Below are positions 1-8,870 of a stretch of DNA of 64,000 nucleotides, piece by piece (within the stretch, counting starts at the first letter, position 1; every line of letters starts with the position of its first letter). Source of the DNA: Streptomyces sp. NBC_00490 (lineage in GTDB: Bacteria > Actinomycetota > Actinomycetes > Streptomycetales > Streptomycetaceae); NCBI RefSeq assembly GCF_036013645.1, contig NZ_CP107869.1, positions 3,472,001 through 3,536,000 of the forward strand, written 5' to 3'. Below the pieces are notes generated by a model that was given only the letters and a program-made list of their open reading frames with translations, made no database searches and was not told the DNA's origin. Position numbers and translations under genes: made by a program.

Positions 1-1011
1 CGCCTGGGACTTCGCGGAGGTCATGAAGTTGAGGAACTTCAGCGAGGCCTTCTGGTGGGCGGCGTCGGAGCCGGCGTAGACCGAGAGGTTGTGGCCGCCG
101 GTCGGGGCGCCCGCCTTGCCGGTGGAGCCGGCCGGGACGGTGGCGATGCCGAGGTTGGCCTTGTCCTTGAACGCGGCGCCCTTGTAGAAGTTGGTGATCT
201 CCCACGGGCCCTGGATGATCGCGGCGACCTTGCCGTTGACGAACGCGTCCTGGATGTGGGCGTAGGCGTCGGCAGTAGTGTCGGCCTTGTGCAGGCCCTT
301 GCCGGAGAAGAGGCTCAGCCAGGTGCCGTACGCCTTCTTCGCGGCGTCCGAGTTGACCGTGACCTTCTTGGCGTCGGCGTCGACGGTGTCGGTGCCCTCG
401 CCGTAGAGGAAGGACTGGGCGTAGTAGGCCTGGGTGGAGCCCCAGTAGCCGTCGACGCCGGTCTTGTCCTTGATCGTGGCGGCGGCCTTCTTCAGGTCGT
501 CCCAGGTCTTGGGAGCCTCGACGCCGGCCTTCTCGAAGAGCTCCTTGTTGTATACGAGGGCGAGCGTGTCCGTGACGATCGGGACGCCGTACGTCTTGCC
601 CTCGTACTTGGCCTGCTCGATCAGGTTGGGCTTGAACTTGCTCTCGTCGGCGAGCGCCTCGGTGCCGTCCAGCGGCAGCAGGTAGCTCTTCTTGGCGAAG
701 GCGGGGGTCCAGCCGACCTCGGCGCGCAGCACGTCCGGGGCGCCCGAGGCGCCGGCGGCGGTGTCGAACTTGTTCTGCGCCTGGTCGAAGGGGACGTTGA
801 CGTACTTGACCTTGACGTCCTTGTTGGCGGCCTCGAACTCCTTGATGAGGGCCTTGTAGGTCGGCGCCTCATTGGTGGCGTTGGAGGTGTCCCACCAGGT
901 GATGGTCACCGGACCGCTCGAGTCGCTGCCACTGTCGCTGTCGCCGTTGCAGGCCGTCGCCGCGAGAGCGAGGGACGCCACCAGCGCGGTGGCCGCTATG
1001 CCACGCCGCAT
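1..1011 (-). CDS. malE: Maltose/maltodextrin ABC transporter substrate-binding lipoprotein (5' part, runs off the window)
   Basis: Extracytoplasmic solute-binding protein that captures maltose/maltodextrins for an ABC importer. Only the first ~337 residues are present; the C-terminus and presumably malFG lie beyond the left edge. The N-terminus is a lipoprotein signal (MRRGIAATALVASLALAATAC, lipobox AATAC, Cys at residue 21), followed by a family-1 solute-binding fold with phrases typical of the group (ITWWDTSN, DVLRAEVGWTPAFA, IIQGPWEI, TGGHNLSVYAGS). The ATG at 1011 is the only reasonable start and lies at the signal peptide. It is divergent from a LacI regulator gene, the malE/malR arrangement known in Streptomyces, which supports the maltose assignment. 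The sugar specificity rests on that context, not on ligand residues. Confidence 0.9.
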   Translation of the reverse strand, partial: MRRGIAATALVASLALAATACNGDSDSGSDSSGPVTITWWDTSNATNEAPTYKALIKEFEAANKDVKVKYVNVPFDQAQNKFDTAAGASGAPDVLRAEVGWTPAFAKKSYLLPLDGTEALADESKFKPNLIEQAKYEGKTYGVPIVTDTLALVYNKELFEKAGVEAPKTWDDLKKAAATIKDKTGVDGYWGSTQAYYAQSFLYGEGTDTVDADAKKVTVNSDAAKKAYGTWLSLFSGKGLHKADTTADAYAHIQDAFVNGKVAAIIQGPWEITNFYKGAAFKDKANLGIATVPAGSTGKAGAPTGGHNLSVYAGSDAAHQKASLKFLNFMTSAKSQA

Positions 1012-1145
1012 GAGTTCTCCTTGAGGGTGAAAGCCCGTGTGGTGCAGTAGGCGGCCCCGTCTGCCACCTCTGCGACTTGCCGACTGCGCCGTTGCGGCCG
1101 CCGGGCGTGGCCGAACGTAACAGCGATGTAAGCGACGCGAAAGAG

Positions 1146-1166
1146 CTTGCAGCAAAAAAGTGCAAG
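1146..1166. promoter_or_regulatory. Putative MalR operator, malE-proximal inverted repeat
   Basis: CTTGCA (1146-1151) and TGCAAG (1161-1166) form a perfect 6-bp inverted repeat around an A-rich spacer in the malE/malR intergenic region. Binding of MalR to CTTGCAG-like motifs is, as I recall, described for Streptomyces. The position upstream of malE fits repression of the transporter. Confidence 0.55.
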
Positions 1167-1252
1167 GCATCACCGAAGTTATCCGGGCGTGACCTCTCGG
1201 CAACCGCCGTGAGACGCTTGTTTCCTGCGGTGGGACGGCATATCGGGGGTTG

Positions 1253-1276
1253 TGCAAGACTCTGCAAGCTCTTGCC
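1253..1276. promoter_or_regulatory. Putative MalR operator, malR-proximal direct repeats
   Basis: TGCAAG occurs at 1253-1258 and again exactly 10 bp later at 1263-1268, followed by CTTGCC at 1271-1276. The two direct copies are one helical turn apart, so both would face the same side of DNA. A further TGCAAG lies at 1357-1362. Likely autoregulatory sites for MalR. Confidence 0.5.
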
Positions 1277-1391
1277 ATCACTTTCACGAGGGAGCGCGAT
1301 GACGCAGCAACCCGGGCCCGGCCGCCCAACAGGCCGGTCGCGACGTCCCATTGGTGTGCAAGGGCAGATACGGGCGGTACAGTCCACCCCT

Positions 1392-2426
1392 GTGACCACA
1401 CGGCTTGCCGACATCGCTGCACAGGCGGGGGTCAGTGAAGCGACCGTCAGCCGCGTCCTCAACGGGAAGCCCGGCGTCGCCTCCACCACCCGCCAGTCCG
1501 TGCTGGCCGCACTCGACGTGCTCGGCTACGAACGCCCGGTACGTCTGCGCCAGCGCAGCGAGGGCCTGGTGGGGCTGATAACGCCGGAGCTGGAGAACCC
1601 CATATTCCCGGCGCTGGCCCAGGTCATCGGGCAGGCGCTGACGCGGCAGGGCTACACCCCCGTGCTCGCCACCCAGACCCCGGGCGGCTCCACCGAGGAC
1701 GAGCTCACCGAGATGCTCGTCGACCGGGGCGTGGCCGGCATCATCTTCGTCTCCGGACTGCACGCGGACACCTCCGCCGACATGCAGCGCTACGAGCAGC
1801 TGCGCGGCCAGGGTGTGCCGTTCGTGCTCGTGGACGGCTTCTCGCCGAAGGTGCAGGCGCCCTTCATCTCCCCCGACGACCGCGCGGCGATGACGCTCGC
1901 GGTGACGCATCTGATCTCGCTGGGGCACACCAGGATCGGCTTGGCGCTGGGTCCCAAGCGGTTCGTGCCCGTCCAGCGCAAGATCGACGGCTTCGTCCGC
2001 GCGATGCAGGACCAGCTGGGCCTGACCGCGGAGACGGTCGAGACGGAACTCGTCCAGCACTCGCTCTACACCCTGGAGGGCGGTCAGGCGGCCGCCGCGG
2101 CGCTGATCTCCCGCAACTGCACGGCGGTGGTGTGCGCGAGCGACATGATGGCGCTGGGTGCGATACGGGCGGTCCGGCAGCTCGGTATGGACGTGCCGAA
2201 GGACGTCTCGGTGGTCGGCTTCGACGACTCCCCGCTGATCGCCTTCACCGACCCGCCTCTGACCACGGTCCGCAAGCCGGTGCCGGCGATGGGCCAGGCC
2301 GCGGTGCGCACACTGCTCGAGGAGATCGGCGGCACGCCCGCTCCGCACAGCGAGTTCGTGTTCATGCCGGAGCTGGTGGTGCGCGGTTCGACCGCTTCGG
2401 CCCCTGGGGACCGAAATCGTCCGTAA
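1392..2426 (+). CDS. malR: LacI-family maltose regulon repressor MalR
   Basis: Transcriptional repressor of the LacI/GalR family. An N-terminal helix-turn-helix (RLADIAAQAGVSEATVSRVLNGK, residues 4-26) is followed by a periplasmic-binding-protein-like effector domain (VGLITPELENPIFPALAQ; VVGFDDSPLIAFTDPPLTTV). The GTG at 1392 gives 344 residues, the length I recall for Streptomyces MalR, and begins right at the HTH. It lacks a good ribosome site, however; an in-frame ATG at 1299 preceded by GAGGGAG would add 31 residues of basic, disordered sequence. Divergent from malE, with TGCAAG operator motifs between. The function is inferred from family and neighbourhood. Confidence 0.88.
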   Translation: MTTRLADIAAQAGVSEATVSRVLNGKPGVASTTRQSVLAALDVLGYERPVRLRQRSEGLVGLITPELENPIFPALAQVIGQALTRQGYTPVLATQTPGGSTEDELTEMLVDRGVAGIIFVSGLHADTSADMQRYEQLRGQGVPFVLVDGFSPKVQAPFISPDDRAAMTLAVTHLISLGHTRIGLALGPKRFVPVQRKIDGFVRAMQDQLGLTAETVETELVQHSLYTLEGGQAAAAALISRNCTAVVCASDMMALGAIRAVRQLGMDVPKDVSVVGFDDSPLIAFTDPPLTTVRKPVPAMGQAAVRTLLEEIGGTPAPHSEFVFMPELVVRGSTASAPGDRNRP

Positions 2427-2558
2427 GGCGGAGAATCCGGGGGTCCGCGGCCCTGCTCCGGTAGGAGGCCGGGGACTCGTCTCGCCGTAGAACATGCGTC
2501 CCGGACTGGACCGGGGGATGATCTGGGGGCAAGGGCTTTTCTGGCAGACTCTGTGTCC

Positions 2559-3425
2559 ATGGGTGATTCGACCGTGACGACACTGGAAGGCCGCGAAGAG
2601 GCCGTTCGCCAGCCTGTCGCGGCCGATACGAGACCGGGCTTCCTGCGCCGACTGCGCACCCCGCGCCGCCCCCGCCTCTGGTTCGAGATCCTGCTGATCG
2701 CGGTGAGTTACTGGACTTACTCGCTGATCCGCAACGCGGTCCCGGAGCAGCGGGCCGAGGCGCTGCGCAATGCCGACTGGATCTGGCGGGTCGAGCACGA
2801 CCTGGGGATCGCGGTCGAGGAGTCGGTCAACCACGCGGTGAATTCCGTGACTTGGCTGATCGTGGGCATGAACTACTACTACGCGACGCTGCACTTCGTG
2901 GTGACGCTCGGTGTCCTGGTGTGGCTCTTCCGCAGTCATCCCGGCCGTTACGCGGCGACCCGCACGGCGCTGTTCGCGACGACCCTCGTGGCCCTCGTCG
3001 GTTACTACCTGTATCCGCTGGCCCCGCCCCGTCTGATGAACGGCGGCGACTTCATCGACACGGTCATGGTCCACCAGACGTGGGGCTCGATGGCCTCCGG
3101 CGACCTCAAGAACATGTCGAACCAGTACGCCGCGATGCCGTCCATGCACATCGGCTGGTCCCTGTGGTGCGGCCTGACGATCTTCGCGCTGGCGTCGGTG
3201 CCCTGGGTGCGCGTCCTGGGCCTCCTCTATCCGACGGCCACCCTCGTAGTCATCGTGGCCACCGCCAACCACTTCTGGCTCGACGCGGTGGGCGGCATGC
3301 TCTGCCTGGCCTTCGGCTTCACGGTGGCACGACTCTGGTACGGCGCCCTGCCGTACCGCTTGCCCCAGCTGGTGCCGGCTGTGGCCCTCAAGCAGCCCCG
3401 GCCGCGGCCCGCATCGCCGCGATGA
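2559..3425 (+). CDS. PAP2-superfamily integral membrane protein (Aur1/Ipt1-like)
   Basis: 288-residue polytopic membrane protein of the PAP2 (type 2 phosphatidic acid phosphatase) superfamily, in the branch that includes inositolphosphotransferases. The phosphatase-like motifs are visible: YPLAPPRL in the C1 area, MPSMHIGWSLW (C2, Ser-Met-His) and NHFWLDAVGG (C3, His and Asp of the active site). About five to six hydrophobic segments surround them. An in-frame GTG two codons upstream (2553) is an alternative start; neither has a clear ribosome site. The substrate, probably a lipid phosphate, cannot be read from sequence. The 3' end overlaps the convergent LysR gene by 38 bp. Confidence 0.8.
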   Translation: MGDSTVTTLEGREEAVRQPVAADTRPGFLRRLRTPRRPRLWFEILLIAVSYWTYSLIRNAVPEQRAEALRNADWIWRVEHDLGIAVEESVNHAVNSVTWLIVGMNYYYATLHFVVTLGVLVWLFRSHPGRYAATRTALFATTLVALVGYYLYPLAPPRLMNGGDFIDTVMVHQTWGSMASGDLKNMSNQYAAMPSMHIGWSLWCGLTIFALASVPWVRVLGLLYPTATLVVIVATANHFWLDAVGGMLCLAFGFTVARLWYGALPYRLPQLVPAVALKQPRPRPASPR

Positions 3426-4284
3426 ACGACCTGAGGGCCGGCTGGGGCGGGGCCGTCTCGCGTACGGCCGCGTAGATCGAGCGGGCCGGCTCCGGGCTCC
3501 GCAGCTCCCGTACGACCACTCCCGGCCGGACGCCGACCCCCAGCCCGAGCCGCGGGATGAGGCTCACCCCGAGCCCCGCCGCGACGAACCCCTGAGCGGT
3601 GACGTAGTCCTCGCTCTCGACCACGAAGCGCGGCCGGAACCCCGCCGCCTCACAGGCGGTGAGCTGGGCGTCGAGGCAGGGGCCGGGCCACTCGCTGCCG
3701 ACCCAGGGTTCCTCCGCGAGGTCGGCCATCTCCAGCGCCTCGGCCCGCGCCAGGGGGTGGCCCTCGGGAAGCACCGCGAGGTACGGGTCGTCCAGCAGGT
3801 GCAGGAACCGCACGCCCTCCTGAGCGGAGACGCGTGGCCCCACCACCAGCGCCAGATCCGCCCGGCCCTCCCGCACGTCCGGCAAGGGGTCCTCGGGGTC
3901 GATGAGCTTCAGCTCGATCTGTACGCCGGGGTGTTCCGTCCGCAGCCGGGCGACCGCCGGGGCGACCAGGGACGCGCCCGCCGTCGCGAAGTACCGCACC
4001 GACAGCCGGCCCGTCCGCCCCGCGAGCAGATCCGCCAGGGCGGTCTCCGCCTCGGCGACCTGACGGCTGATCGTGTCCGCGTACTCGGTCAGGAGCAGCC
4101 CCGCCGCCGTGGGACGCACCCCTCTGCCGACCCGCTCCAGCAGATCCGTCCGCGCCTCCTTCTCCAGCGCGGCGATCTGCTGACTCACGGCGGAGGGCGT
4201 GTAGCCCAGCACCGTCGCCGCCCCCGTCACCGACCCGCTGCTCACCACGGCCCGCAGCACCTGCATCCGACGCACATCCAGCAT
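3388..4284 (-). CDS. LysR-family transcriptional regulator
   Basis: 298-residue LysR-type regulator. The N-terminal winged HTH starts at MLDVRRMQVLRAVVSSGSVT and contains the usual recognition segment (GYTPSAVSQQIAALEKEA); the rest is a type-2 periplasmic-binding-like effector domain. The ATG at 4284 begins immediately before the conserved HTH; an upstream in-frame start would add 12 residues with no support. It is divergent from an EamA exporter gene 71 bp away, so control of that exporter is the simplest inference. The effector is unknown. Confidence 0.87.
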   Translation of the reverse strand: MLDVRRMQVLRAVVSSGSVTGAATVLGYTPSAVSQQIAALEKEARTDLLERVGRGVRPTAAGLLLTEYADTISRQVAEAETALADLLAGRTGRLSVRYFATAGASLVAPAVARLRTEHPGVQIELKLIDPEDPLPDVREGRADLALVVGPRVSAQEGVRFLHLLDDPYLAVLPEGHPLARAEALEMADLAEEPWVGSEWPGPCLDAQLTACEAAGFRPRFVVESEDYVTAQGFVAAGLGVSLIPRLGLGVGVRPGVVVRELRSPEPARSIYAAVRETAPPQPALRSFIAAMRAAAGAA

Positions 4285-4355
4285 GTAGCTCAGCTTAACA
4301 ACACATCCAGAACTCTTCACTTGTCCTCACGCGTCATCTCCCGGACCGTAGAGGC

Positions 4356-5306
4356 ATGTCTCCCGCCTCCACGCTCCGCATGGCCGCCCTCGCCCTCCTG
4401 TGGGGCTCGGGGTTCCTCTGGATCAAGCTCGCCCTCAACCACGGCCTCTCCCCCGCGCAGATCACGATCGTCCGCTGCGCGCTCGGCACGGCGACCCTGC
4501 TGGTGCTGGCCCGTGCGGCCGGTCAGCGACTGCCCCGCTCACGGGCCACCTGGGGTCATCTGACCGTGGCCGCGCTGTTCTGCAACGCCATCCCGTTCGC
4601 CCTGTTCGCGGTGGGTGAGCAGAGTCTCGACTCGGGGATCGCGGGCGTCCTGAACGCCACCACGCCCCTGTGGTCGCTGCTGATCGGCCTGCTCCTCGGT
4701 ACCGACCGCGGCCTGCGTCCCCTGCGCCTCGCCGGTCTCTTCCTCGGCTTCGCCGGCACGGTCCTGATCTTCGCCCCATGGCACCGCTCGGGCCTGCTGA
4801 GCTGGAGCGCGCTCGCCCTGCTGGGGGCCGCGGCGAGCTATGCCGTGGCGTTCGCGTACATGGCGCGCAAACTCACGGACAAGCAGGCGCCGATGGCGAT
4901 GTCCGCGGCGCAACTGCTCATGGCGACGGGCTGGACGACACTCTCCCTTCCGCTCGCGGGCCCGGTCGACGCCGACCTGACCGCCCTCCTCGCGGTGACC
5001 GCCCTGGGCGTCCTGGGCACGGGCGTGACCTTCTACCTCAACTACCGCCTGATCGCGGACGAGGGCGCGACGACCGCGGCGACGGTCGGCTATCTGCTGC
5101 CGGTGGTGTCGGTGGCGCTGGGCGCACTGCTGTTGGACGAGCAGGTCGGAGTACGGGTACTCATCGGCATGGCGATCGTCCTGACAGGCGTGGCCATGAC
5201 GCGCCCCCAAGGGGCGCGGGGCTGTGTTGAATCTGCGGCTACCGCCGCGCGGGCGCGAGCAACCACGACGGCGCCGCGCCCGAAGGAAGAGCTTTACGCC
5301 CCGTAA
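4356..5306 (+). CDS. EamA/DMT-superfamily exporter (RhaT/PecM-like)
   Basis: 316-residue drug/metabolite transporter with two EamA repeats, about ten transmembrane helices in all (start LRMAALALLWGSGFLWIKLAL, second repeat near residue 150). This family exports amino acids or small metabolites; the substrate is unknown. ATG 4356 follows a short AGAGG. The last ~30 residues (after VAMTRPQGARG) are unlike transporter sequence and are encoded by a GC-rich repeat element that has replaced or extended the natural C-terminus. The gene ends 13 bp inside the 3' end of convergent glnE. The divergent LysR gene is the probable regulator. Confidence 0.85.
   Translation: MSPASTLRMAALALLWGSGFLWIKLALNHGLSPAQITIVRCALGTATLLVLARAAGQRLPRSRATWGHLTVAALFCNAIPFALFAVGEQSLDSGIAGVLNATTPLWSLLIGLLLGTDRGLRPLRLAGLFLGFAGTVLIFAPWHRSGLLSWSALALLGAAASYAVAFAYMARKLTDKQAPMAMSAAQLLMATGWTTLSLPLAGPVDADLTALLAVTALGVLGTGVTFYLNYRLIADEGATTAATVGYLLPVVSVALGALLLDEQVGVRVLIGMAIVLTGVAMTRPQGARGCVESAATAARARATTTAPRPKEELYAP
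5201..5281. repeat. Dispersed GC-rich repeat element inside the 3' end of the EamA gene
   Basis: Begins with a hairpin (GCGCCCC at 5201-5207, GGGGCGC at 5211-5217) and continues with a GGCTGTGTTGAATCTGCGGC-type sequence that I recognise as a common short intergenic repeat of Streptomyces chromosomes. Here it is translated in frame as the C-terminal tail of the exporter. Confidence 0.55.
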
Positions 5307-8290
5307 AACAGCGTCTCCACCACAGCCCGCGCCCGCCGCGCCGTACGCCGATAGTCATCCAGCATGTCCCCCACATGCCCGGGCCCGTACCCCAAGTACC
5401 GCCCCACCGCAGCCAGTTCACGCGGATCGGTGGGGAAGGTGTCCCCGGCCCTCCCCCGGACCAGCATCACCGCATTCCGCACCCGAGTCGCCAACACCCA
5501 GGCCTCGTCGAGGATCTCGGCATCCTCACCGCCGATGAGCCCCGCGGAGCGGGCCGCGGCCAGCCCCTCCCGCGTCCGCGTGGTCCGCAGCCCCGGCTCC
5601 GCCCACCCGTGCCGCAACTGCATGAGCTGCACGACCCACTCCACGTCGGACAGCCCGCCCGGCCCCAGCTTGGTGTGCAGCTTCGGGTCCGCGCCGCGAG
5701 GCAACCGCTCCGACTCCATCCGCGCCTTCAGCCGCCGGATCTCCCGTACGGCATCGTCACCGAGCCCCTCCGCCGGATACCGCAGCGGATCGATCAGTTC
5801 GATGAAACGCCGCCCCAGGTCCTCGTCGCCGGCGACCACTTCGGCCCGCAGCAGCGCCTGTGACTCCCAGACCAGAGACCACCGGCGGTAGTACGCCTCG
5901 TACGACTTCAACGTCCGTACGAGCGGCCCGGACTTGCCCTCGGGGCGCAGGTCCGCGTCGATCAGCAGGGGCGGGTCGGCGCTCGGGAGCCGCAGCAGGC
6001 GGCGCATCTCGGAGACGACCTTGTTGGCGGCCTCGGAGGCCGACTGCTCGGGCACGCCGTTGCGCGGCTCGTGGACGAACAGGACGTCCGCGTCGGAGCC
6101 GTAGCCGAGTTCGTGACCGCCGAAGCGGCCCATGCCGATGACGGCGAACCGGGTGGGCAGGGTGTCGCCCCAGGTGTCGCGGACCACCGCGCGCAGGGTG
6201 CCCGCGAGGGTCGCCGCGTTGAGGTCGGAGACGGCGCCGCCGACCCGGTCCACGAGGGCTCCCTGGTCGGCCTCGGCGGGCCGGGTCTCGGTGCCGTAGG
6301 AGCCGACGATGTCGGCGGCGGCGGTGCGGAACAGTTCGCGGCGGCGTACTCCGCGGGCCGCGGTGACCGCCTGTTCGACGCCGTCCGCGCGGCTGACCGC
6401 GGCGAGGATCTCCTGCTCCAGGCCGGCCCGGCCGCGCGGGGCGAGTCCGGCGCCGTCGCTGTCGCCCAGCAGCGCGACGGCTTCCGGTGCGCGCATGAGC
6501 AGGTCGGGGGCGAGGCGCCCGGCGGACAGCACGCGGGCGAGGTTCTCGGCGGCGGCGCCCTCGTCGCGCAGCAGCCGCAGATACCAGGGCGTCTTGCCCA
6601 ACGCGTCCGACACCTTGCGGAAGTTGAGCAGGCCCGCGTCCGGGTCGGCGGAGTCGGCGAACCAACCCAGCAGTACGGGAAGGAGGGTTCGCTGGATCGC
6701 GGCCTTGCGGGTGACGCCGGAGGCGAGCGCCTCCAGGTGCCGCAGGGCCGCGGCCGGGTCGGCGTACCCGAGCGCGACCAGCCGCTCCCGGGCCGCCTCG
6801 GGGCGCAACCGGGTCTCGCCGGAGGCGAGTTGGGCGACGGCGTCGAGCAGCGGCCGGTAGAAGAGCTTCTCGTGCAGTCGCCGTACGACACTGGTGTGCC
6901 GCTTCCACTCGCGGTTCAGCTCGGCGACCGGATCCGTGCGCAGGCCCAGGGAGCGGCCGATACGGCGCTGGTCGGCGTCGTCCTCGGGGACGAGGTGGGT
7001 GCGGCGCAGCCGGTACAGCTGGATGCGGTGCTCCATGGAGCGCAGGAAGCGGTAGGCGTCGTCGAGTTGCACGGCGTCGTCCCGGCCGACATAGCCGCCG
7101 GCGGCGAGGGCCTGGAGCGCGTCGAGGGTGGTGCCGCTGCGCAGGGAGACGTCGGCCCGGCCGTGCACCAACTGCAGGAGCTGCACCGCGAATTCGACGT
7201 CGCGGAGGCCACCGGGGCCCAGCTTCAGCTCGCGTTCGACCTCGGCGACCGGGATGTTCTCGACGACCCGGCGCCGCATCTTCTGTACGTCGGTGACGAA
7301 GTTCTCGCGCTCGGCGGCCTTCCAGACGAGGGGTTCCAGCGCGCTGACGTACGCCTCGCCGAGCTCGATGTCGCCGGCGACCGGGCGGGCCTTGAGGAGG
7401 GCCTGGAACTCCCAGGTCTTGGCCCAGCGCTGATAGTAGGCGAGGTGGCTGGCGAGCGTCCGCACCAGTGGGCCGTTGCGGCCCTCGGGCCGCAGGTTGG
7501 CGTCGACGGGCCAGATCGACCCCTCCACGGTCGTCTCGGAGCAGATCCGCATCATGTGCGAGGCGAGCTTGGTGGCGGACCGCAGGGCCTTGCCCTCGTC
7601 GGCCCCCTCGACGGCCTCGCCGACGAAGATGACATCGACGTCGGACACGTAATTGAGCTCATGGCCACCGCACTTGCCCATCGCGATGACGGCGAGCCGG
7701 CACAGCGCGGCGTCGTCGGGGGCGGCGGCGCGGGCGATGGCGAGGGCGGCGCGCAGGGTCGCGGTGGCGAGGTCGGCGAGCTCGGCGGCGGTCTCGGCGA
7801 TGTCGGTGGTGCCGCACACGTCACGGGCGGCGATGGACAGCAGACAGCGCCGGTAGGCGACGCGCAGGGAGACGGGGTCGTCGGCCTCGGCGAGCCCGCG
7901 CTCGAACTCCTCCACACCGGGGTGCAGATCGCGCGGCTCGTACATGACGAGCGCCTGCCAGTCCCCGGCGTGCCGGGCCAGATGCTCGGCGAGCGCGGCG
8001 GAGGCCCCGAGCACACCCAGCAGACGGTCACGCAACGGCTTGGCCGCTATCACCGTGTCCAGCAGCTCCCTGCGCGCGGCGGGGGCGGGCTGCGCCTCCA
8101 GCAACCGCACGAGGCCGTGCAGCGCGAGATCGGGGTCCGCGGTGGCACCGAGGGCTTCCAGCAGCACGGGATCATTGCGTACGCCGGTCAGCTCCGCGCT
8201 GTCCAGCAGCCGCTCGGCAGCCGAGGGATCGGTGAACCCGTGCCGCAGCAGCCGACTGAAGGTACTGCTCCTGCGCCCCGGCGCCGTCAT
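5294..8290 (-). CDS. glnE: Bifunctional glutamine synthetase adenylyltransferase / adenylyl-removing enzyme
   Basis: 998-residue GlnE, which adenylylates and deadenylylates glutamine synthetase I in response to nitrogen status. Two nucleotidyltransferase domains are visible, each with the catalytic G-G-H-E-L-x-Y-x-S-D-x-D pattern: GGHELNYVSDVDVIFV (about residue 215, removase half) and GGHELGYGSDADVLFV (about residue 727, transferase half). Each is followed by a helical segment with the LGPGGLRDVEF or LGPGGLSDVEW signature. The ATG at 8290 is preceded by GGAGGAGG, and the length matches actinobacterial GlnE. The reading frame stays open to 8767 but that part is low-complexity repeat, not gene. 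Its 3' end overlaps the EamA gene. Confidence 0.96.
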   Translation of the reverse strand: MTAPGRRSSTFSRLLRHGFTDPSAAERLLDSAELTGVRNDPVLLEALGATADPDLALHGLVRLLEAQPAPAARRELLDTVIAAKPLRDRLLGVLGASAALAEHLARHAGDWQALVMYEPRDLHPGVEEFERGLAEADDPVSLRVAYRRCLLSIAARDVCGTTDIAETAAELADLATATLRAALAIARAAAPDDAALCRLAVIAMGKCGGHELNYVSDVDVIFVGEAVEGADEGKALRSATKLASHMMRICSETTVEGSIWPVDANLRPEGRNGPLVRTLASHLAYYQRWAKTWEFQALLKARPVAGDIELGEAYVSALEPLVWKAAERENFVTDVQKMRRRVVENIPVAEVERELKLGPGGLRDVEFAVQLLQLVHGRADVSLRSGTTLDALQALAAGGYVGRDDAVQLDDAYRFLRSMEHRIQLYRLRRTHLVPEDDADQRRIGRSLGLRTDPVAELNREWKRHTSVVRRLHEKLFYRPLLDAVAQLASGETRLRPEAARERLVALGYADPAAALRHLEALASGVTRKAAIQRTLLPVLLGWFADSADPDAGLLNFRKVSDALGKTPWYLRLLRDEGAAAENLARVLSAGRLAPDLLMRAPEAVALLGDSDGAGLAPRGRAGLEQEILAAVSRADGVEQAVTAARGVRRRELFRTAAADIVGSYGTETRPAEADQGALVDRVGGAVSDLNAATLAGTLRAVVRDTWGDTLPTRFAVIGMGRFGGHELGYGSDADVLFVHEPRNGVPEQSASEAANKVVSEMRRLLRLPSADPPLLIDADLRPEGKSGPLVRTLKSYEAYYRRWSLVWESQALLRAEVVAGDEDLGRRFIELIDPLRYPAEGLGDDAVREIRRLKARMESERLPRGADPKLHTKLGPGGLSDVEWVVQLMQLRHGWAEPGLRTTRTREGLAAARSAGLIGGEDAEILDEAWVLATRVRNAVMLVRGRAGDTFPTDPRELAAVGRYLGYGPGHVGDMLDDYRRTARRARAVVETLFYGA

Positions 8291-8870
8291 CCTCGGCCTC
8301 CTCCGATCAAGGTCATACGTGCGTGAGCCTAACCGGAGAGGGTGAAAGAAGCGCCGGGACGGATCGAGCGGGTGAGCCGGGCCGCTCCTGGGGGGTGGAG
8401 GTGGGGAATGGGTGCGGGACGCGGGGACGGGGAATCGACCGGACGCCGGGGCTAGGCAGCGACCTCCGGGCGCCGGGACGTCGCAGCGTCGGAACGACCG
8501 GACGCCGGGGTCGGCAGCAACCGCCGGACGCCGAGGCCAGGCAGCGACCGCCGGGGCGAGGATGCCAGGGTGCGACCGGACGCCGGGGCTTGGAACGATC
8601 TCCCGGGCGGCGGGGCGGCGGCGGGGATGTGGCCGCCGGGCCTCGGGGCACCTGGGGGTAAGGGAGAGACCACCGGACACCGGGGCGCCGGAGCGCCAGA
8701 GCACCGGGGAGTCGGAACGACAGGACGCCGGGGTCGGCAGCAACCTCCGGACGCCGAGGCCAGGCACCGACCGCGGGCACCGGAGCGCCGAACCGCCGGA
8801 GCGCCCGACCGCCGGGGCTAGGCACGATCTCCCGGGCGGCGGGGTGTCGGCGGCGGGCGCCGGGGCGGTG
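8291..8870. repeat. 580-bp glnE upstream region with a diverged tandem duplication
   Basis: No credible gene. A 63-bp block at 8488-8550 recurs at 8711-8773 with about three mismatches, 223 bp apart. A following segment (GATCTCCCGGGCGGCGGGG) recurs at about 8597 and 8826, so one ~230 bp unit was duplicated and then diverged. GACGCCGGGG/CCGGACGCCG motifs are scattered throughout. All six frames stay open for long stretches because of composition. The glnE promoter should lie at the 8291-8400 end, where the sequence is least repetitive. Confidence 0.6.

Noticed and set aside
8291..8767. N-terminal extension of GlnE to 1157 residues, or a separate repeat protein
   Set aside because: The extension is Pro/Arg low-complexity sequence over tandem DNA repeats, while the ATG at 8290 has a strong ribosome site and gives the family length.
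8488..8855. CRISPR-like array
   Set aside because: The repeats are few, unequal, diverged and have no regular spacers; no cas genes are in the window.
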